From: Vitreoscilla sp.
GTDB taxonomy: Bacteria > Pseudomonadota > Gammaproteobacteria > Burkholderiales > Neisseriaceae
Reading direction: 5' to 3'
Assembly: GCA_030150505.1 (NCBI GenBank)
Contig: JASLFS010000038.1
Location: 1-34,956 of the forward strand
DNA length: 34,956 nt
Shown: positions 21,515-31,511 of the stretch, piece by piece
Numbering within the stretch: position 1 is the stretch's first letter
Layout of the letters: each line of letters starts with the position of its first letter
Translations under genes and position numbers: made by a program
The notes under the pieces: generated by a model
Databases searched by the model: none
Told to the model about the DNA's origin: nothing
What the model saw: the letters and a program-made list of their open reading frames with translations, nothing else

Positions 21515-23797
21515 TTAATGCTTTTTAGAACCTGATTTCGCACCTTTAGGAGCATCTTGGAATCGTTCAGTCGGATGCCAAGCCGTTCTCGCCTTTTGAA
21601 AACCACTTTTCTTACCTGCTCCCGCTGTTTTTGAACGATTTTCTGGTGCATTTCCTGCACCACTCTTTGTTTTCTTCGATTGATAGGTTGGTTTTCGGCT
21701 ATTTTTACTATTGGGTGCAACCCAATCCGCTGGCTGTTTCGGCGGAATCAAATGCTTTTTACCGTAACCAATCAAATCTTCTCGTCCCATATCTAACAAA
21801 GCTTGGCGCAATAAAGGCCAATTATCTGGATGGTGATAACGTAAAAAGGCTTTATGCAGTTTACGGCGCTTACCTTCTTTCACAACATCCACTTTATTAG
21901 AACTTCTGGATAATTTTTTCAGCGGATTTCGTCCCGTATGCCACATTGTTGTTGCCAATGACATCGGCGTTGGCATAAAGGTTTGTACTTGATCCAATCT
22001 GAAATCATTGTGTTTTAACCACAATGCCAAGTTCATCATATCTTCATCACTGGTTCCAGGATGCGCAGCAATAAAATAAGGAATTAAATACTGTTCTTTA
22101 CCTGCCGCTTTACTGGCTTTTTCAAACATTTCTTTAAAGCGGTCATATTTCTTCATTTCTGGCTTCATCATCATCGATAAAGGACCAGCTTCGGTATGCT
22201 CAGGAGCAATCTTTAAATAACCGCCCACGTGATGCGTTACCAACTCTTGAATGTATTCAGGGCTTTCAACAGCCAAGTCATATCGCAAACCAGAACCAAT
22301 ATGCACTTTTTTAACGCCATCAATCGAACGTGCTTTACGATAAAGTTCAATTAACGAAGAGTGGTCTGTATTTAAATTCGGACAGATATCAGGCCAAACA
22401 CAAGATAATTTACGACAATTCTTTTCAATATCATGCGATTTACAAGCCAAACGGTACATATTTGCAGTTGGTCCGCCCAAATCAGAAATATAGCCTTTAA
22501 AACCTTCGGTTTTATCGCGAATTTCCTCAATCTCTTTGATAACAGATTCATGAGAACGACTTTGGATAATACGACCTTCATGCTCAGTAATCGAACAGAA
22601 TGTACAACCACCAAAACAACCACGCATGATATTGATAGAAAATTTAATCATTTCCCAAGCTGGAATATGGGCTTGCCCATAACTTGGATGCGGATTTCGA
22701 GCATATGGCAGCCCAAAAACATAATCCATCTCTTCAGTGGTTAATGGAATTGGCGGCGCATTCAACCAAACATCTCGCTCGCCATGCAGCTGCACCAAAG
22801 CCCGTGCATTGCCTGGGTTTGATTCCAAATGCAAAGTACGGCTAGCATGGGCATATAACACTGGATCATAAGCAACTGCTTCATAACTAGGAATACGCAC
22901 AACTTGCTGATGTCGCTCTTGGCGACGGGCTTCTGCTCGCTCTTTTGCGCTCATTAATACAATAGGCTTAGCATGTGCTTTCGCATCTTCTTCTCGTGCG
23001 GCAAGTTCTTCTGGGCTAAATTCCTGATAAGGATTTAAAATCGTGTCCACTTTTCCAGGAACATCCACCGTACTAGAATCGATTTCCATCCATTGTTGAT
23101 TATCAGGTGTTCGGCCATTTTGAATTAAAAAAGCAGTACCACGCACATCACGAATGTCTTTCAACCGTTCACCAGATGCTCGACGATGAGCCACTTCAAC
23201 CAATGCTCGTTCAGCGCTACCATATAACAGTAAATCAGCTCTTGCGTTGATTAAAATAGATGGGCGAACTTTATCTGACCAATAATCATATTGGGCAATA
23301 CGGCGCAAACTCGCTTCAATCGAGCCAATCATCACATCCACGCCAGGATAAGCTTCTTTACAGCGCTGAGAATATACAATCACGGCTCTATCTGGGCGCT
23401 TATTGGGCTCTGCATTGGCAGTATAAGCATCATCAGAACGTGGGCGTTTATCTGCTGTATAGCGATTAATCATCGAATCCATATTGCCAGATGTAACGCC
23501 AAAGAATAAATTAGGCTCTCCTAATTCACGAAAAGCTTCCGCGCTGGTCCAATCAGGTTGGGAAATAATACCAACTCGAAAACCTTGCGCTTCTAATAAT
23601 CGACCCACTAATGCCATACCAAAACTAGGATGGTCAATGTAAGCATCGCCTGTGACTAAAATAATATCGCAGGAATCCCAGCCTAATTCGTTCATTTCTT
23701 CGCGGCTCATGGGTAAAAATGGTGCAATACCAAAGCGTTTTGCCCAATATTGCTTATAAGAGTTTATAGGCTTCTGGGCTGATGGATGTGTGTTCAT
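21515..23797 (-). CDS. ygiQ: YgiQ family radical SAM protein
   Basis: A 760-residue radical SAM protein of the UPF0313 family. The N-terminal region (FLPMSREEMNELGWDSCDII) is the YgiQ-specific domain; the cluster-binding cysteines are Cys394, Cys398 and Cys401 (MRGCFGGCTFCSITEHEGR, C-x3-C-x2-C). The last 90 residues are a basic, Lys/Gly/Ser-rich tail, as in homologues. The reaction is not known. The ATG at 23797 agrees with E. coli YgiQ; no good ribosome binding site is seen. The stop at 21515 is 86 bp from the thiL start, with nothing recognisable between. Confidence 0.95.
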   Translation of the reverse strand: MNTHPSAQKPINSYKQYWAKRFGIAPFLPMSREEMNELGWDSCDIILVTGDAYIDHPSFGMALVGRLLEAQGFRVGIISQPDWTSAEAFRELGEPNLFFGVTSGNMDSMINRYTADKRPRSDDAYTANAEPNKRPDRAVIVYSQRCKEAYPGVDVMIGSIEASLRRIAQYDYWSDKVRPSILINARADLLLYGSAERALVEVAHRRASGERLKDIRDVRGTAFLIQNGRTPDNQQWMEIDSSTVDVPGKVDTILNPYQEFSPEELAAREEDAKAHAKPIVLMSAKERAEARRQERHQQVVRIPSYEAVAYDPVLYAHASRTLHLESNPGNARALVQLHGERDVWLNAPPIPLTTEEMDYVFGLPYARNPHPSYGQAHIPAWEMIKFSINIMRGCFGGCTFCSITEHEGRIIQSRSHESVIKEIEEIRDKTEGFKGYISDLGGPTANMYRLACKSHDIEKNCRKLSCVWPDICPNLNTDHSSLIELYRKARSIDGVKKVHIGSGLRYDLAVESPEYIQELVTHHVGGYLKIAPEHTEAGPLSMMMKPEMKKYDRFKEMFEKASKAAGKEQYLIPYFIAAHPGTSDEDMMNLALWLKHNDFRLDQVQTFMPTPMSLATTMWHTGRNPLKKLSRSSNKVDVVKEGKRRKLHKAFLRYHHPDNWPLLRQALLDMGREDLIGYGKKHLIPPKQPADWVAPNSKNSRKPTYQSKKTKSGAGNAPENRSKTAGAGKKSGFQKARTAWHPTERFQDAPKGAKSGSKKH

Positions 23798-24014
23798 GGT
23801 GTTTTTTGGATTGGTGTGGTAATGAAAGATGATTTTTGATGTATTTAATTAAAGATAATCACTATCTTTAAATTGAATTTGAATGCTAATTTTAACATAA
23901 ATAATCAGTTAGCTATATTAAACGTGTTATTTTTATAACCTAGCCAAACAAAAATGTACTTTACCAACAATCAATCCCCCTAGTTTACGGAACAAATCAA
24001 TAATCTTATTGAGA

Positions 24015-24048
24015 AAGAAAAATAAGCATTGAAACATCAATGCTTATT
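24015..24048 (-). terminator. Terminator of the aldehyde dehydrogenase gene
   Basis: AATAAGCATTGA (24021-24032) pairs with TCAATGCTTATT (24037-24048), a 12-bp stem with loop AACA, then a T-rich run leftwards. The 23798-24014 region otherwise holds only AT-rich spacer, with no gene seen. Confidence 0.8.
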
Positions 24049-24077
24049 AATAAAACACCTCGCTCACCAATACATTC

Positions 24078-25550
24078 TCACGATAACTTAATCAATGTTG
24101 ATTTTAATTCCGTGTATTTTTCCAATGCATGTAAAGATTTATCACGTCCATTACCCGATTGTTTATAGCCACCAAACGGCAAGTTCATATCGCCACCTTC
24201 ATCATAACAATTGACCCACACCGTGCCAGCTCGCAAAGCCCTAGATACTCGATGAGCACGACCAATATTGCCCGTCCAAACTGCCGCTGCCAATCCATAA
24301 TCGGTATCGTTGGCAATGGCAATCGCTTCTTCTTCATTGCTAAAAGTAATCACTGACAACACAGGTCCAAAAATTTCTTCATTGGCCAAACGGCTATCAG
24401 CTGCAACCTCAAAAGCTGTTGGTTCAATAAAATAACCTTTGCCATCAATTTGCGCTGTTCGTCCGCCACAAATTAACTGCCCTTCTTCTTGCCCAATAGC
24501 GATATACGATTGCACACGCTCATATTGAATTTTATCGACAATTGGACCCAATTTGGTTTCTGCTAACAAAGGATTACCCGGTTGAAAATACAAAGCTGCT
24601 TTCTTAAAAGCTGTTAAAAACTCTTCCTTCACATCTTCATGCACCAAAACCCTTGAGCCAGCAGTACATACTTGCCCAACGTTATAATAAATCGCCCCCG
24701 CAGCAGCTCTAGCTGCTTTTTCAATATTTTCAACATCATTAAAAATAATATTAGGCGATTTACCACCAAGCTCCAGCCAAACACGCTTTAAGTTAGATTG
24801 TGCAGCGTAAGTGGAAATTAACCGCCCCACTGCCGTTGAACCCGTAAATGCAACACAATCCACATCCATGTGTTCTGATAAATATTGTCCCACTTTACCA
24901 TCGCCAGGCAATACCTGAAAAACACCAGCAGGAATACCTGCTTCATGAGCTAAACCAGCGATTCGAATGGCTGTTAATGGTGATTTTTCAGATGGTTTTA
25001 AAATAACAGAATTGCCTGCGGCTAAAGCTGGTGCATATTTCCAAGCGGCCATCAGCATGGGAAAATTCCATGGAACAATTGCAGCTACCACGCCCATGGC
25101 TTCCCGTGTAACCAATCCCAACAATTTAGGATCCACTGGCGCCACTTCTCCACCTACTTTATCAATGGATTCTGCATACCAGTTTAGACAATAAATACTG
25201 CCGCCAATATCAACAGCACGAGCGTCGTTAATTGGTTTGCCAACATCCAAGCTTTCTAAGAGCGCTAATTCTTCCTGATGCTCGGCTAATTTATTAGCAA
25301 AAGATTTTAAAATTTCGCCACGTTGCCGAGGAGGCATATTGGCCCAAATACCAGCTTGAAATGCTGCTCGAGCAGAAATAACGGCTTTATTAACATCTTC
25401 AATATCGCACTTAAAAATATCAGCTAATTTTTCTTCTGTTGCAGGATTAATGCTCGGCATAGTTTGACCATTAATCGACTGCTGATACTGTCCATTTATA
25501 AATGCTCTTGTTTCAATTTTCAACGATTTAGCTTGTTCAAAAACACTCAT
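24078..25550 (-). CDS. puuC: Aldehyde dehydrogenase, likely gamma-glutamyl-gamma-aminobutyraldehyde dehydrogenase
   Basis: A 490-residue NAD(P)-dependent aldehyde dehydrogenase. The catalytic Glu260 (LELGGKSPNII) and nucleophile Cys295 (YNVGQVCTAGSR) are present, as are the coenzyme motifs IVPWNFPMLMAAWK and FTGSTAVGR. Length and N-terminal fit are close to the PuuC/KauB group that oxidises aldehydes from polyamine breakdown, and it is divergent from the polyamine operon on the other side of a 370-bp gap. The ATG at 25550 has AGGAGA just before it; the upstream in-frame start at 25574 does not. The family is sure; the substrate is inferred from context. Confidence 0.88.
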   Translation of the reverse strand: MSVFEQAKSLKIETRAFINGQYQQSINGQTMPSINPATEEKLADIFKCDIEDVNKAVISARAAFQAGIWANMPPRQRGEILKSFANKLAEHQEELALLESLDVGKPINDARAVDIGGSIYCLNWYAESIDKVGGEVAPVDPKLLGLVTREAMGVVAAIVPWNFPMLMAAWKYAPALAAGNSVILKPSEKSPLTAIRIAGLAHEAGIPAGVFQVLPGDGKVGQYLSEHMDVDCVAFTGSTAVGRLISTYAAQSNLKRVWLELGGKSPNIIFNDVENIEKAARAAAGAIYYNVGQVCTAGSRVLVHEDVKEEFLTAFKKAALYFQPGNPLLAETKLGPIVDKIQYERVQSYIAIGQEEGQLICGGRTAQIDGKGYFIEPTAFEVAADSRLANEEIFGPVLSVITFSNEEEAIAIANDTDYGLAAAVWTGNIGRAHRVSRALRAGTVWVNCYDEGGDMNLPFGGYKQSGNGRDKSLHALEKYTELKSTLIKLS

Positions 25551-25920
25551 TTTCTCTCCTTTATTGCAGAGCAATAAAAAACCAACTGAAATTATTTATA
25601 AATATATTAATTATTGATATTTGGCTTGTTTTAAAGAACCCTGACAGCATTAGTTCACCATAAAAAAAATAGCGATGCAACTGAATTTTAAAATGAATTT
25701 CGCCACGCAAAACTCAAAAAAATATTTCTTGCTAATTTTAAATCGGCGTGGGATATTCCTACTTAAGCACACATAATTATTTAAACAAAGTGCATTCATA
25801 GCAACAATATTGCAGCGCAGCAACACAATTAACAATAAAAAAGCATCCGCAATCTATCTACAAAACAAACTGCAATACCAAATATCAAAAGCTATCAAAA
25901 AAACTGAGGAGAAATTCAGA
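25551..25920. promoter_or_regulatory. Divergent intergenic region of the polyamine genes
   Basis: This 370-bp stretch has no gene that I can support. It must hold promoters for both directions. A candidate for the plus strand is TTGCTA (25729-25734) with GATATT (25752-25757) at 17 bp, each 4 of 6 matching the consensus, giving a leader of about 155 nt. I see no clear operator. Confidence 0.35.
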
Positions 25921-26679
25921 ATGACCTATCGTCCGATTATTGGTGTGCCATGCGATATTAAAACGATTGGCCACATGCCATTTCATGCTGTGGGTGATAA
26001 ATACATTCAAGCCATTCATCATGCCGTTGGTGATGTGGTTTTATTGCCTGCTCTAGCCGACCAAAATACCATTGAACGCTTATTGCCTATCTTAGACGGC
26101 ATCTGCCTAACTGGCTCGCTATCCAATGTAGAACCAAAGCATTATCAAGGCACCGCCAGCCGAGAAGGAACTTTACATGATCCTGCTCGAGATGGCACAA
26201 CCTTGCCATTAATCCAAAAAATCCTAGCCATGGGCATGCCATTTTTAGGGATTTGCCGTGGGTTTCAAGAAACCAATGTCGCTTTAGGAGGTTCATTGCA
26301 CCAGCATGTTCAAGAACTTCCCAACATGCTTGACCACAGAGAACCTGACATAGCCGATAAAAGTGATATGGAAACTTTGTTTGCCGATGCTCACAGCGTT
26401 ACTGCTGCTGAAAATAGCTTGTTATCTCAATGGCTCCCTGAAACCACTTTTCAAGTCAATTCACTGCATCAACAAGGTGTTGATCGCCTTGCGGAATCAT
26501 TGAGCGTTGAAGCTGTTGCCCCTGATGGCTTAATAGAAGCTTTCCGAGTAACCGCAGCAAAGCAATTTGCCTATGCTGTGCAATGGCACCCTGAATGGAA
26601 GTTTGACGAGAAACCAGCTTCCATTGCCATTTACCAAGCATTCCACCAAGCCTGTTTGGAATATCACGCTAACAAATAA
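25921..26679 (+). CDS. puuD: Gamma-glutamyl-gamma-aminobutyrate hydrolase (PuuD/SpuA)
   Basis: A 252-residue class I glutamine amidotransferase-like hydrolase. The nucleophile Cys112 is in FLGICRGFQETNVALGGSLHQ-type motif, and His223/Glu225 in AVQWHPEW, so the triad is intact. In the Puu pathway it cuts gamma-glutamyl-GABA to GABA and glutamate. GAGGAG precedes the ATG at 25921; an open upstream extension to 25810 has no start context. It is the first gene of a three-gene run with puuA and the aminotransferase, the order of Pseudomonas spuABC. Confidence 0.9.
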   Translation: MTYRPIIGVPCDIKTIGHMPFHAVGDKYIQAIHHAVGDVVLLPALADQNTIERLLPILDGICLTGSLSNVEPKHYQGTASREGTLHDPARDGTTLPLIQKILAMGMPFLGICRGFQETNVALGGSLHQHVQELPNMLDHREPDIADKSDMETLFADAHSVTAAENSLLSQWLPETTFQVNSLHQQGVDRLAESLSVEAVAPDGLIEAFRVTAAKQFAYAVQWHPEWKFDEKPASIAIYQAFHQACLEYHANK

Positions 26680-26759
26680 ACAATTAAAACAATTCTAAAT
26701 AAAAAAGCAGCGTCTACAAGTAGTAAAAAACTTACTGAAACGAGAGAAAGTAGGAATAT

Positions 26760-28094
26760 ATGTATGACAGTATATTTTCATGGTTAAAAGAACATGGCAT
26801 TAAAGAGGTTGAGTGCATTTTACCGGACGTGACGGGCGTCGCGCGCGGTAAAATTATTCCCAAAGACAAGTTTATTTCAGAGCCAGAAATGCGCTTGCCA
26901 GAAGCTGTTTTAATCCAAACCGTCACCGGCGATAGCCCCAGCGATGAATATTTAGATTTAACCGATGCTGACATGGAGCTAAAACCTGATGTCAATACCA
27001 TTCGCCATGTTCCATGGGCAATTGACCCAACGGCGCAGCTGATTTTTGACTGCTACACAGCCGAAGGCGTTCCTGTAGAAACAGCTCCTCGCAATGTATT
27101 AAAACGGGTTTTAAAACTGTATGACGATCTAGGCTTAGCACCAGTTGTTGCCCCTGAAATGGAATTTTACTTGGTTTCTCCAAACCCAGATCCCAATATT
27201 CCTTTAGAACCTCCGATTGGTAGAACTGGGCGCTCTGAATTTGGTCGTCGTTCATATGCCATTGATGCCGTGAATGAGTTTGACCCTTTATTTGAAGATA
27301 TTTATGACTATTGTGATGCACAAGGTTTAGAAGTCGACACCCTTATTCATGAATTTGGTGCCGCACAAATGGAGATTAACTTCCTTCATGGCGATGCATT
27401 GGAACTGTCTGATCAAGTATTCCTATTCAAACGTGTGGTTCGTGAAGCCGCATTTCGCCATAAAATGTATGCAACGTTTATGGCAAAACCAATGGAAGGC
27501 GAACCTGGCAGCGCCATGCACGTTCACCAAAGTATTATCCATAAGGATTCAGGGCAAAATGCGTTTAGCAATGAAGATGGCTCACCTTCTGAGTTATTCT
27601 TCCATTTTATTGCGGGTTTGCAAAAATACCTACCAGCCACCATGCCATTTTTTGCACCATATGTGAACTCTTTCCGCCGCTTAACTCGCTACACAGCTGC
27701 CCCAACCAATGTGGAATGGGGTTATGACAATCGCACTGTTGGTTTGCGTGTCCCTCGCTCTAGCTCGCAAGGTCGTCGTGTTGAAAATCGCTTACCAGGC
27801 GTGGATGTGAATCCTTATTTAGCCATTGCTTGCTCTTTGGCTTGTGGCTACCTTGGTATTAAAGAAAAACTACAACCCAAAGCCCCCATGTCGACCAATG
27901 CGTATGAATTGCCTTATCAATTCCCAAGTACGCCAGAAGAATCAATTGAAAAATTACGCTCTTGCACAGAAATCCACGACATTATGGGTGAGCGTTTTGT
28001 GCAAATGTATATCGCCATTAAGGAAAAAGAAATGGAAGAATACTTTAACGTCATTAGCCCATGGGAAAGACGTTACTTATTACTTCATGTTTAA
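26760..28094 (+). CDS. puuA: Gamma-glutamylputrescine synthetase (glutamine synthetase family, PuuA/SpuB)
   Basis: A 444-residue glutamine-synthetase-fold ligase that joins glutamate to putrescine or another polyamine with ATP. Motifs: the N-terminal DVTGVARGKIIP region, APEMEFYLV (metal-binding Glu), QMEINFLHGDALELSDQ, KPMEGEPGSAMHVHQS, and VPRSSSQGRRVENRLPG. These match the PuuA/GlnA4 group and not standard GlnA, having no adenylylation loop. It is 80 nt downstream of puuD with AGGA close before the ATG. The natural amine is inferred from neighbours. Confidence 0.9.
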   Translation: MYDSIFSWLKEHGIKEVECILPDVTGVARGKIIPKDKFISEPEMRLPEAVLIQTVTGDSPSDEYLDLTDADMELKPDVNTIRHVPWAIDPTAQLIFDCYTAEGVPVETAPRNVLKRVLKLYDDLGLAPVVAPEMEFYLVSPNPDPNIPLEPPIGRTGRSEFGRRSYAIDAVNEFDPLFEDIYDYCDAQGLEVDTLIHEFGAAQMEINFLHGDALELSDQVFLFKRVVREAAFRHKMYATFMAKPMEGEPGSAMHVHQSIIHKDSGQNAFSNEDGSPSELFFHFIAGLQKYLPATMPFFAPYVNSFRRLTRYTAAPTNVEWGYDNRTVGLRVPRSSSQGRRVENRLPGVDVNPYLAIACSLACGYLGIKEKLQPKAPMSTNAYELPYQFPSTPEESIEKLRSCTEIHDIMGERFVQMYIAIKEKEMEEYFNVISPWERRYLLLHV

Positions 28095-28147
28095 CACCAT
28101 AACAAAAACAATTTTCTACAAAATTTGAATAACTGAGGAGTTTTTAA

Positions 28148-29512
28148 ATGAGCAAAACATTATCACAACTTAATGCACAGCATCACTTACATCCATTTTC
28201 AGACAATGCTTCTTTAATTGAAGAAGGCGTACGAGTTATTGAAAAAGCCGAGGGCGTCTATATTTATGATACCGAAGGCAATAAAATCATTGATGGCATG
28301 GCAGGACTTTGGTGCGTTAACATCGGTTATGGCCGCAAAGAATTGGCCGAAGTGGCTAAAAAACAAATGGAAGAATTGGCTTATTACAATACTTTCTTTA
28401 AAACATCTCACCCTGCTGTGATTAAACTTTCACAAAAAATTACCGAATTAGCGCCAGCAGGCTTTAACCATGTTTTCTATACTGGCTCGGGTTCAGAATC
28501 AATCGACAGCACCATTCGCATTGTTCGCCATTACTGGGCAAGCAATAACAAACCAGAGAAAAAAGTTTTGATTGGTCGCTGGAATGGCTATCATGGCTCA
28601 ACCGTTGGTGGAACCAGCCTTGGCGGTATGAAAGCAATGCACGAACAAGGCGATTTGCCTATCCCGAATATCACTCACATTGAACAACCTTGGTACTATG
28701 GCTTGGCCAATGATGGTGAAAGCCCTGAAGATTTCGGTTTGCGTGCAGCCAATTGGTTGGAAGAAAAAATCTTAGAAATTGGTGCGGATAAAGTGGCAGC
28801 ATTTGTTGGCGAACCCATTCAAGGTGCAGGCGGTGTGATTATCCCTCCAAGCACCTATTGGAAACGCATTCAAGAAATTTGCCAACAATACGATATTTTA
28901 TTGGTAGCTGATGAGGTTATTTGTGGCTTTGGTCGAACTGGCTCATGGTTTGGTTGTGAAACTTTAGGTTTTGTACCCGATATCATAACAACAGCTAAAG
29001 GCTTATCTTCTGGCTATCTACCTATTGGCGCTGTGATTCTTAATGACCGTGTCACAAATGGTATTTTAGCTGGTGGTGAATTTAACCATGGCTTTACCTA
29101 CGCAGGACATCCTGTTTCCGCAGCAGTTGCCCTAGCCAATCTGGAAATTATGGAAAAAGAAAACATCGTCGGACATTTACACGATGTGACTGGCCCATAC
29201 ATGAAAAAACGTTGGCATGAAACGTTTGAGAAGTTCAAATACGTTGGCGATGTTCGCACCAGTGGTTTCATGTGTGCCTTTACACTAGTAAAAGACAAAG
29301 AGAAACGTGAATTCTTTAAAAACACTGGTGAAATGGGTTTAATGCTACGTGATATTTTCTTTAAAAATAATATCATCATGCGAGCTTGTGGCGACCACAT
29401 CGTTTCTGCTCCCCCATTGGTTATGACCGAAGCTGAAATTGATGCCATGTTAGCCATCGCAGAAAAATGCGTTGCCGAGTTTGAACAACAAGTCGATGCC
29501 CGTTTCGCATAA
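28148..29512 (+). CDS. spuC: Class III polyamine aminotransferase (SpuC-like putrescine-pyruvate aminotransferase)
   Basis: A 454-residue PLP enzyme. Asp255 (VADEVICGFGRTG) and the PLP-binding Lys284 (TTAKGLSSGYLPIGAV) are present, with the phosphate-binding YTGSGSESIDSTIR. The length and the opening HHLHPFSD are like Pseudomonas SpuC, which transaminates putrescine or its gamma-glutamyl derivative with pyruvate. TGAGGAG lies 8 nt before the ATG at 28148. Together with puuD and puuA it forms a transamination route, replacing the flavin oxidase PuuB. A strong terminator follows. Confidence 0.9.
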   Translation: MSKTLSQLNAQHHLHPFSDNASLIEEGVRVIEKAEGVYIYDTEGNKIIDGMAGLWCVNIGYGRKELAEVAKKQMEELAYYNTFFKTSHPAVIKLSQKITELAPAGFNHVFYTGSGSESIDSTIRIVRHYWASNNKPEKKVLIGRWNGYHGSTVGGTSLGGMKAMHEQGDLPIPNITHIEQPWYYGLANDGESPEDFGLRAANWLEEKILEIGADKVAAFVGEPIQGAGGVIIPPSTYWKRIQEICQQYDILLVADEVICGFGRTGSWFGCETLGFVPDIITTAKGLSSGYLPIGAVILNDRVTNGILAGGEFNHGFTYAGHPVSAAVALANLEIMEKENIVGHLHDVTGPYMKKRWHETFEKFKYVGDVRTSGFMCAFTLVKDKEKREFFKNTGEMGLMLRDIFFKNNIIMRACGDHIVSAPPLVMTEAEIDAMLAIAEKCVAEFEQQVDARFA

Positions 29513-29545
29513 ACACCCAACTATTTTTTAGTCGCATAACATAAC

Positions 29546-29572
29546 AGCCACCTTTTAGGTGGCTTTTTTTAA
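29546..29572 (+). terminator. Terminator of the polyamine operon
   Basis: AGCCACCT (29546-29553) pairs with AGGTGGCT (29557-29564), loop TTT, followed by seven T's. The 174 nt after it to the next gene show nothing but AT-rich spacer. Confidence 0.9.
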
Positions 29573-29746
29573 TCCATTTTCATAATCAATATACATTAAG
29601 AAGTTGTTTAATATCATTGCATTGCACAAATTTAACAAAACTCGAATTGACATTATTCATAATCAGCATATTATAAATAGTAAAACATAATAATAGTGAT
29701 TGAATTACAGCAAGTAATCCATCAAAAACAACAAAAGGAGACTTAT

Positions 29747-31372
29747 ATGGCAGATTTCGACCATCAATTAGAACGCAATCCAGCAAACTATGCAGCCCTA
29801 ACACCCATTGATTTTTTATTACGCAGTGAACAAGTTTACGGGCACAAAACAGCCATTGTTCATGGCGATTTAACACAAAACTGGGCAGAAACAGCAAAAC
29901 GCTGCCGACAATTTGCTGCTGCTTTGCGTGAAAATGGCATATGTCGCAATAGTACCGTGGCCGTTTTATTGCCAAATACGCCCGCAATGGTCGAATCCCA
30001 TTTTGGTATTCCTATGTCTGGCGGTGTACTTTGTGCTTTAAATATCCGCCTTGATACTGAAGCCATGATTTTCTGCTTAACCCACAGTGAATCAGAAATG
30101 TTATTTTTTGATACTGAATTTGCAGAACACATTCCAGAAATTCGCCAAGCCTTGCCTGACTTAAAAATCATTCAAGTTAATGACATTTTAGGCCCTGAAT
30201 GCCAACTTGTTGGCGATACAGATTATGAAAGTTTCTTGGCTTCTGCCCAAGATGAAAGCAATTGGGTCATGCCTGAAGATGAATGGGATGCAATTGCTTT
30301 AAATTACACATCAGGCACAACTGGCGACCCAAAAGGTGTTGTTTATAGCCACCGTGGCGCAACCATCAATGCCATTTCCAATATTCTTGATTGGGACATG
30401 CCGAAATTCAGCGCTTATATGTGGACGCTACCGATGTTCCACTGTAATGGCTGGTGTTTCCCTTGGACTGTTGCTGAGCGCTCAGGCGTCAATGTTTGCT
30501 TACGTCGATTTGACCCAAAAATCTGCTTTGATTTAATTCGCCAGCATCATGTAACGCATTATAGTGCGGCTCCAATTGTTCATTCTGGCTTGGCCAATGC
30601 CCCAGATGAAGTCAAAGCTGGTATCGAGCATGAAGTTAAAGGCAATATTGCCGGTGCTGCCCCACCAGAAGCTGTTTTAGCAGCCATGGAAGAAATTGGC
30701 TTTAACATTACCCACGTATATGGATTAACAGAAGTTTATGGTCCAGCAACCTTGTGTGTTGAGCCAGAAGAATGGCGTGATTTAACGCTTTCTGAACGTT
30801 CTGCCCAAAAAGCTCGCCAAGGCGTTCGATCTCATTTACAAGCTGGTTTTTCGGTGATTAATCCTTTAACAATGAAACCTGTTGAAGCCAATGGCAAAGA
30901 AATGGGTGAATTAATGTTCCGTGGCAATATCATGATGAAAGGTTATCTGAAAAACCCGAAAGCCACAGCAGAAGCTTTCCAAGGTGGCTGGTTTCACACG
31001 GGTGACTTAGGTGTCATGCATGAAGATGGTTACGCTCAAATTAAGGACCGCAGTAAAGATATTATTATTTCTGGTGGCGAAAACATTTCTAGTTTAGAAA
31101 TTGAAGACGTGCTATTTAAACACTCTAGTGTGATTAACTGCGCTGTTGTTGCTGCTCCTCATGAAAAATGGGGCGAAGTACCTTGTGCCTTTATTGAGTT
31201 GCGGGATGGAAAAAATGTCACCGAAGAAGAGTTAATTGAATATTGTCGTGAACATTTAGCCCGTTTTAAAGTTCCCAAACGCATGGTTTTTGCTGAAATT
31301 CCAAAAACGTCAACTGGCAAAGTACAAAAATTTGAATTGCGCCGCATGGCAAAAGAAGCACTCGAAGAATAA
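29747..31372 (+). CDS. AMP-forming acyl-CoA synthetase
   Basis: A 541-residue adenylate-forming ligase. The P-loop NYTSGTTGDPKG (186-197), YGLTEVYGPATL (A5), GWFHTGDLGVMHEDGYAQIKD (A7-A8), IISGGENISS and the C-terminal Lys in PKTSTGKVQKFELR (near 525) are all intact. It resembles medium-chain AlkK-type acyl-CoA synthetases; the acyl substrate is unknown. The ATG at 29747 is used, with AGGAG at 29736-29740; the longer frame from 29696 lacks a site. It has its own unit between two terminators, so a link to polyamine breakdown is uncertain. Confidence 0.92.
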   Translation: MADFDHQLERNPANYAALTPIDFLLRSEQVYGHKTAIVHGDLTQNWAETAKRCRQFAAALRENGICRNSTVAVLLPNTPAMVESHFGIPMSGGVLCALNIRLDTEAMIFCLTHSESEMLFFDTEFAEHIPEIRQALPDLKIIQVNDILGPECQLVGDTDYESFLASAQDESNWVMPEDEWDAIALNYTSGTTGDPKGVVYSHRGATINAISNILDWDMPKFSAYMWTLPMFHCNGWCFPWTVAERSGVNVCLRRFDPKICFDLIRQHHVTHYSAAPIVHSGLANAPDEVKAGIEHEVKGNIAGAAPPEAVLAAMEEIGFNITHVYGLTEVYGPATLCVEPEEWRDLTLSERSAQKARQGVRSHLQAGFSVINPLTMKPVEANGKEMGELMFRGNIMMKGYLKNPKATAEAFQGGWFHTGDLGVMHEDGYAQIKDRSKDIIISGGENISSLEIEDVLFKHSSVINCAVVAAPHEKWGEVPCAFIELRDGKNVTEEELIEYCREHLARFKVPKRMVFAEIPKTSTGKVQKFELRRMAKEALEE

Positions 31373-31396
31373 TTTTCTCAATCAAATGCATTGCAA

Positions 31397-31428
31397 AACA
31401 GCGCTTATTGAAGCGCTGTTTTTTTTAT
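31397..31428 (+). terminator. Terminator after the acyl-CoA synthetase gene
   Basis: AACAGCGCTT (31397-31406) pairs with AAGCGCTGTT (31411-31420), loop ATTG, with eight more T's. Confidence 0.9.
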
Positions 31429-31511
31429 TTATTCTGGTTAAATATTTGCATAACATTCTACATACTTATATGCTTGTATTGATAACCATTTTAAATAAAA
31501 GCACCATTCAT

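Noticed and set aside
25810..25920. Upstream extension of puuD
   Set aside because: It starts with TTG without a site, while GAGGAG stands just before the ATG at 25921, where the family begins.
29586..29987. Minus-strand ORF of 133 codons before the acyl-CoA synthetase
   Set aside because: It overlaps the start of a clear coding gene in another frame, has no binding site, and its composition is that of a shadow frame.
31290..31511. Upstream extension of the cyclotransferase
   Set aside because: It runs through the acyl-CoA synthetase end and its terminator; the ATG at 31512 starts a normal signal peptide.
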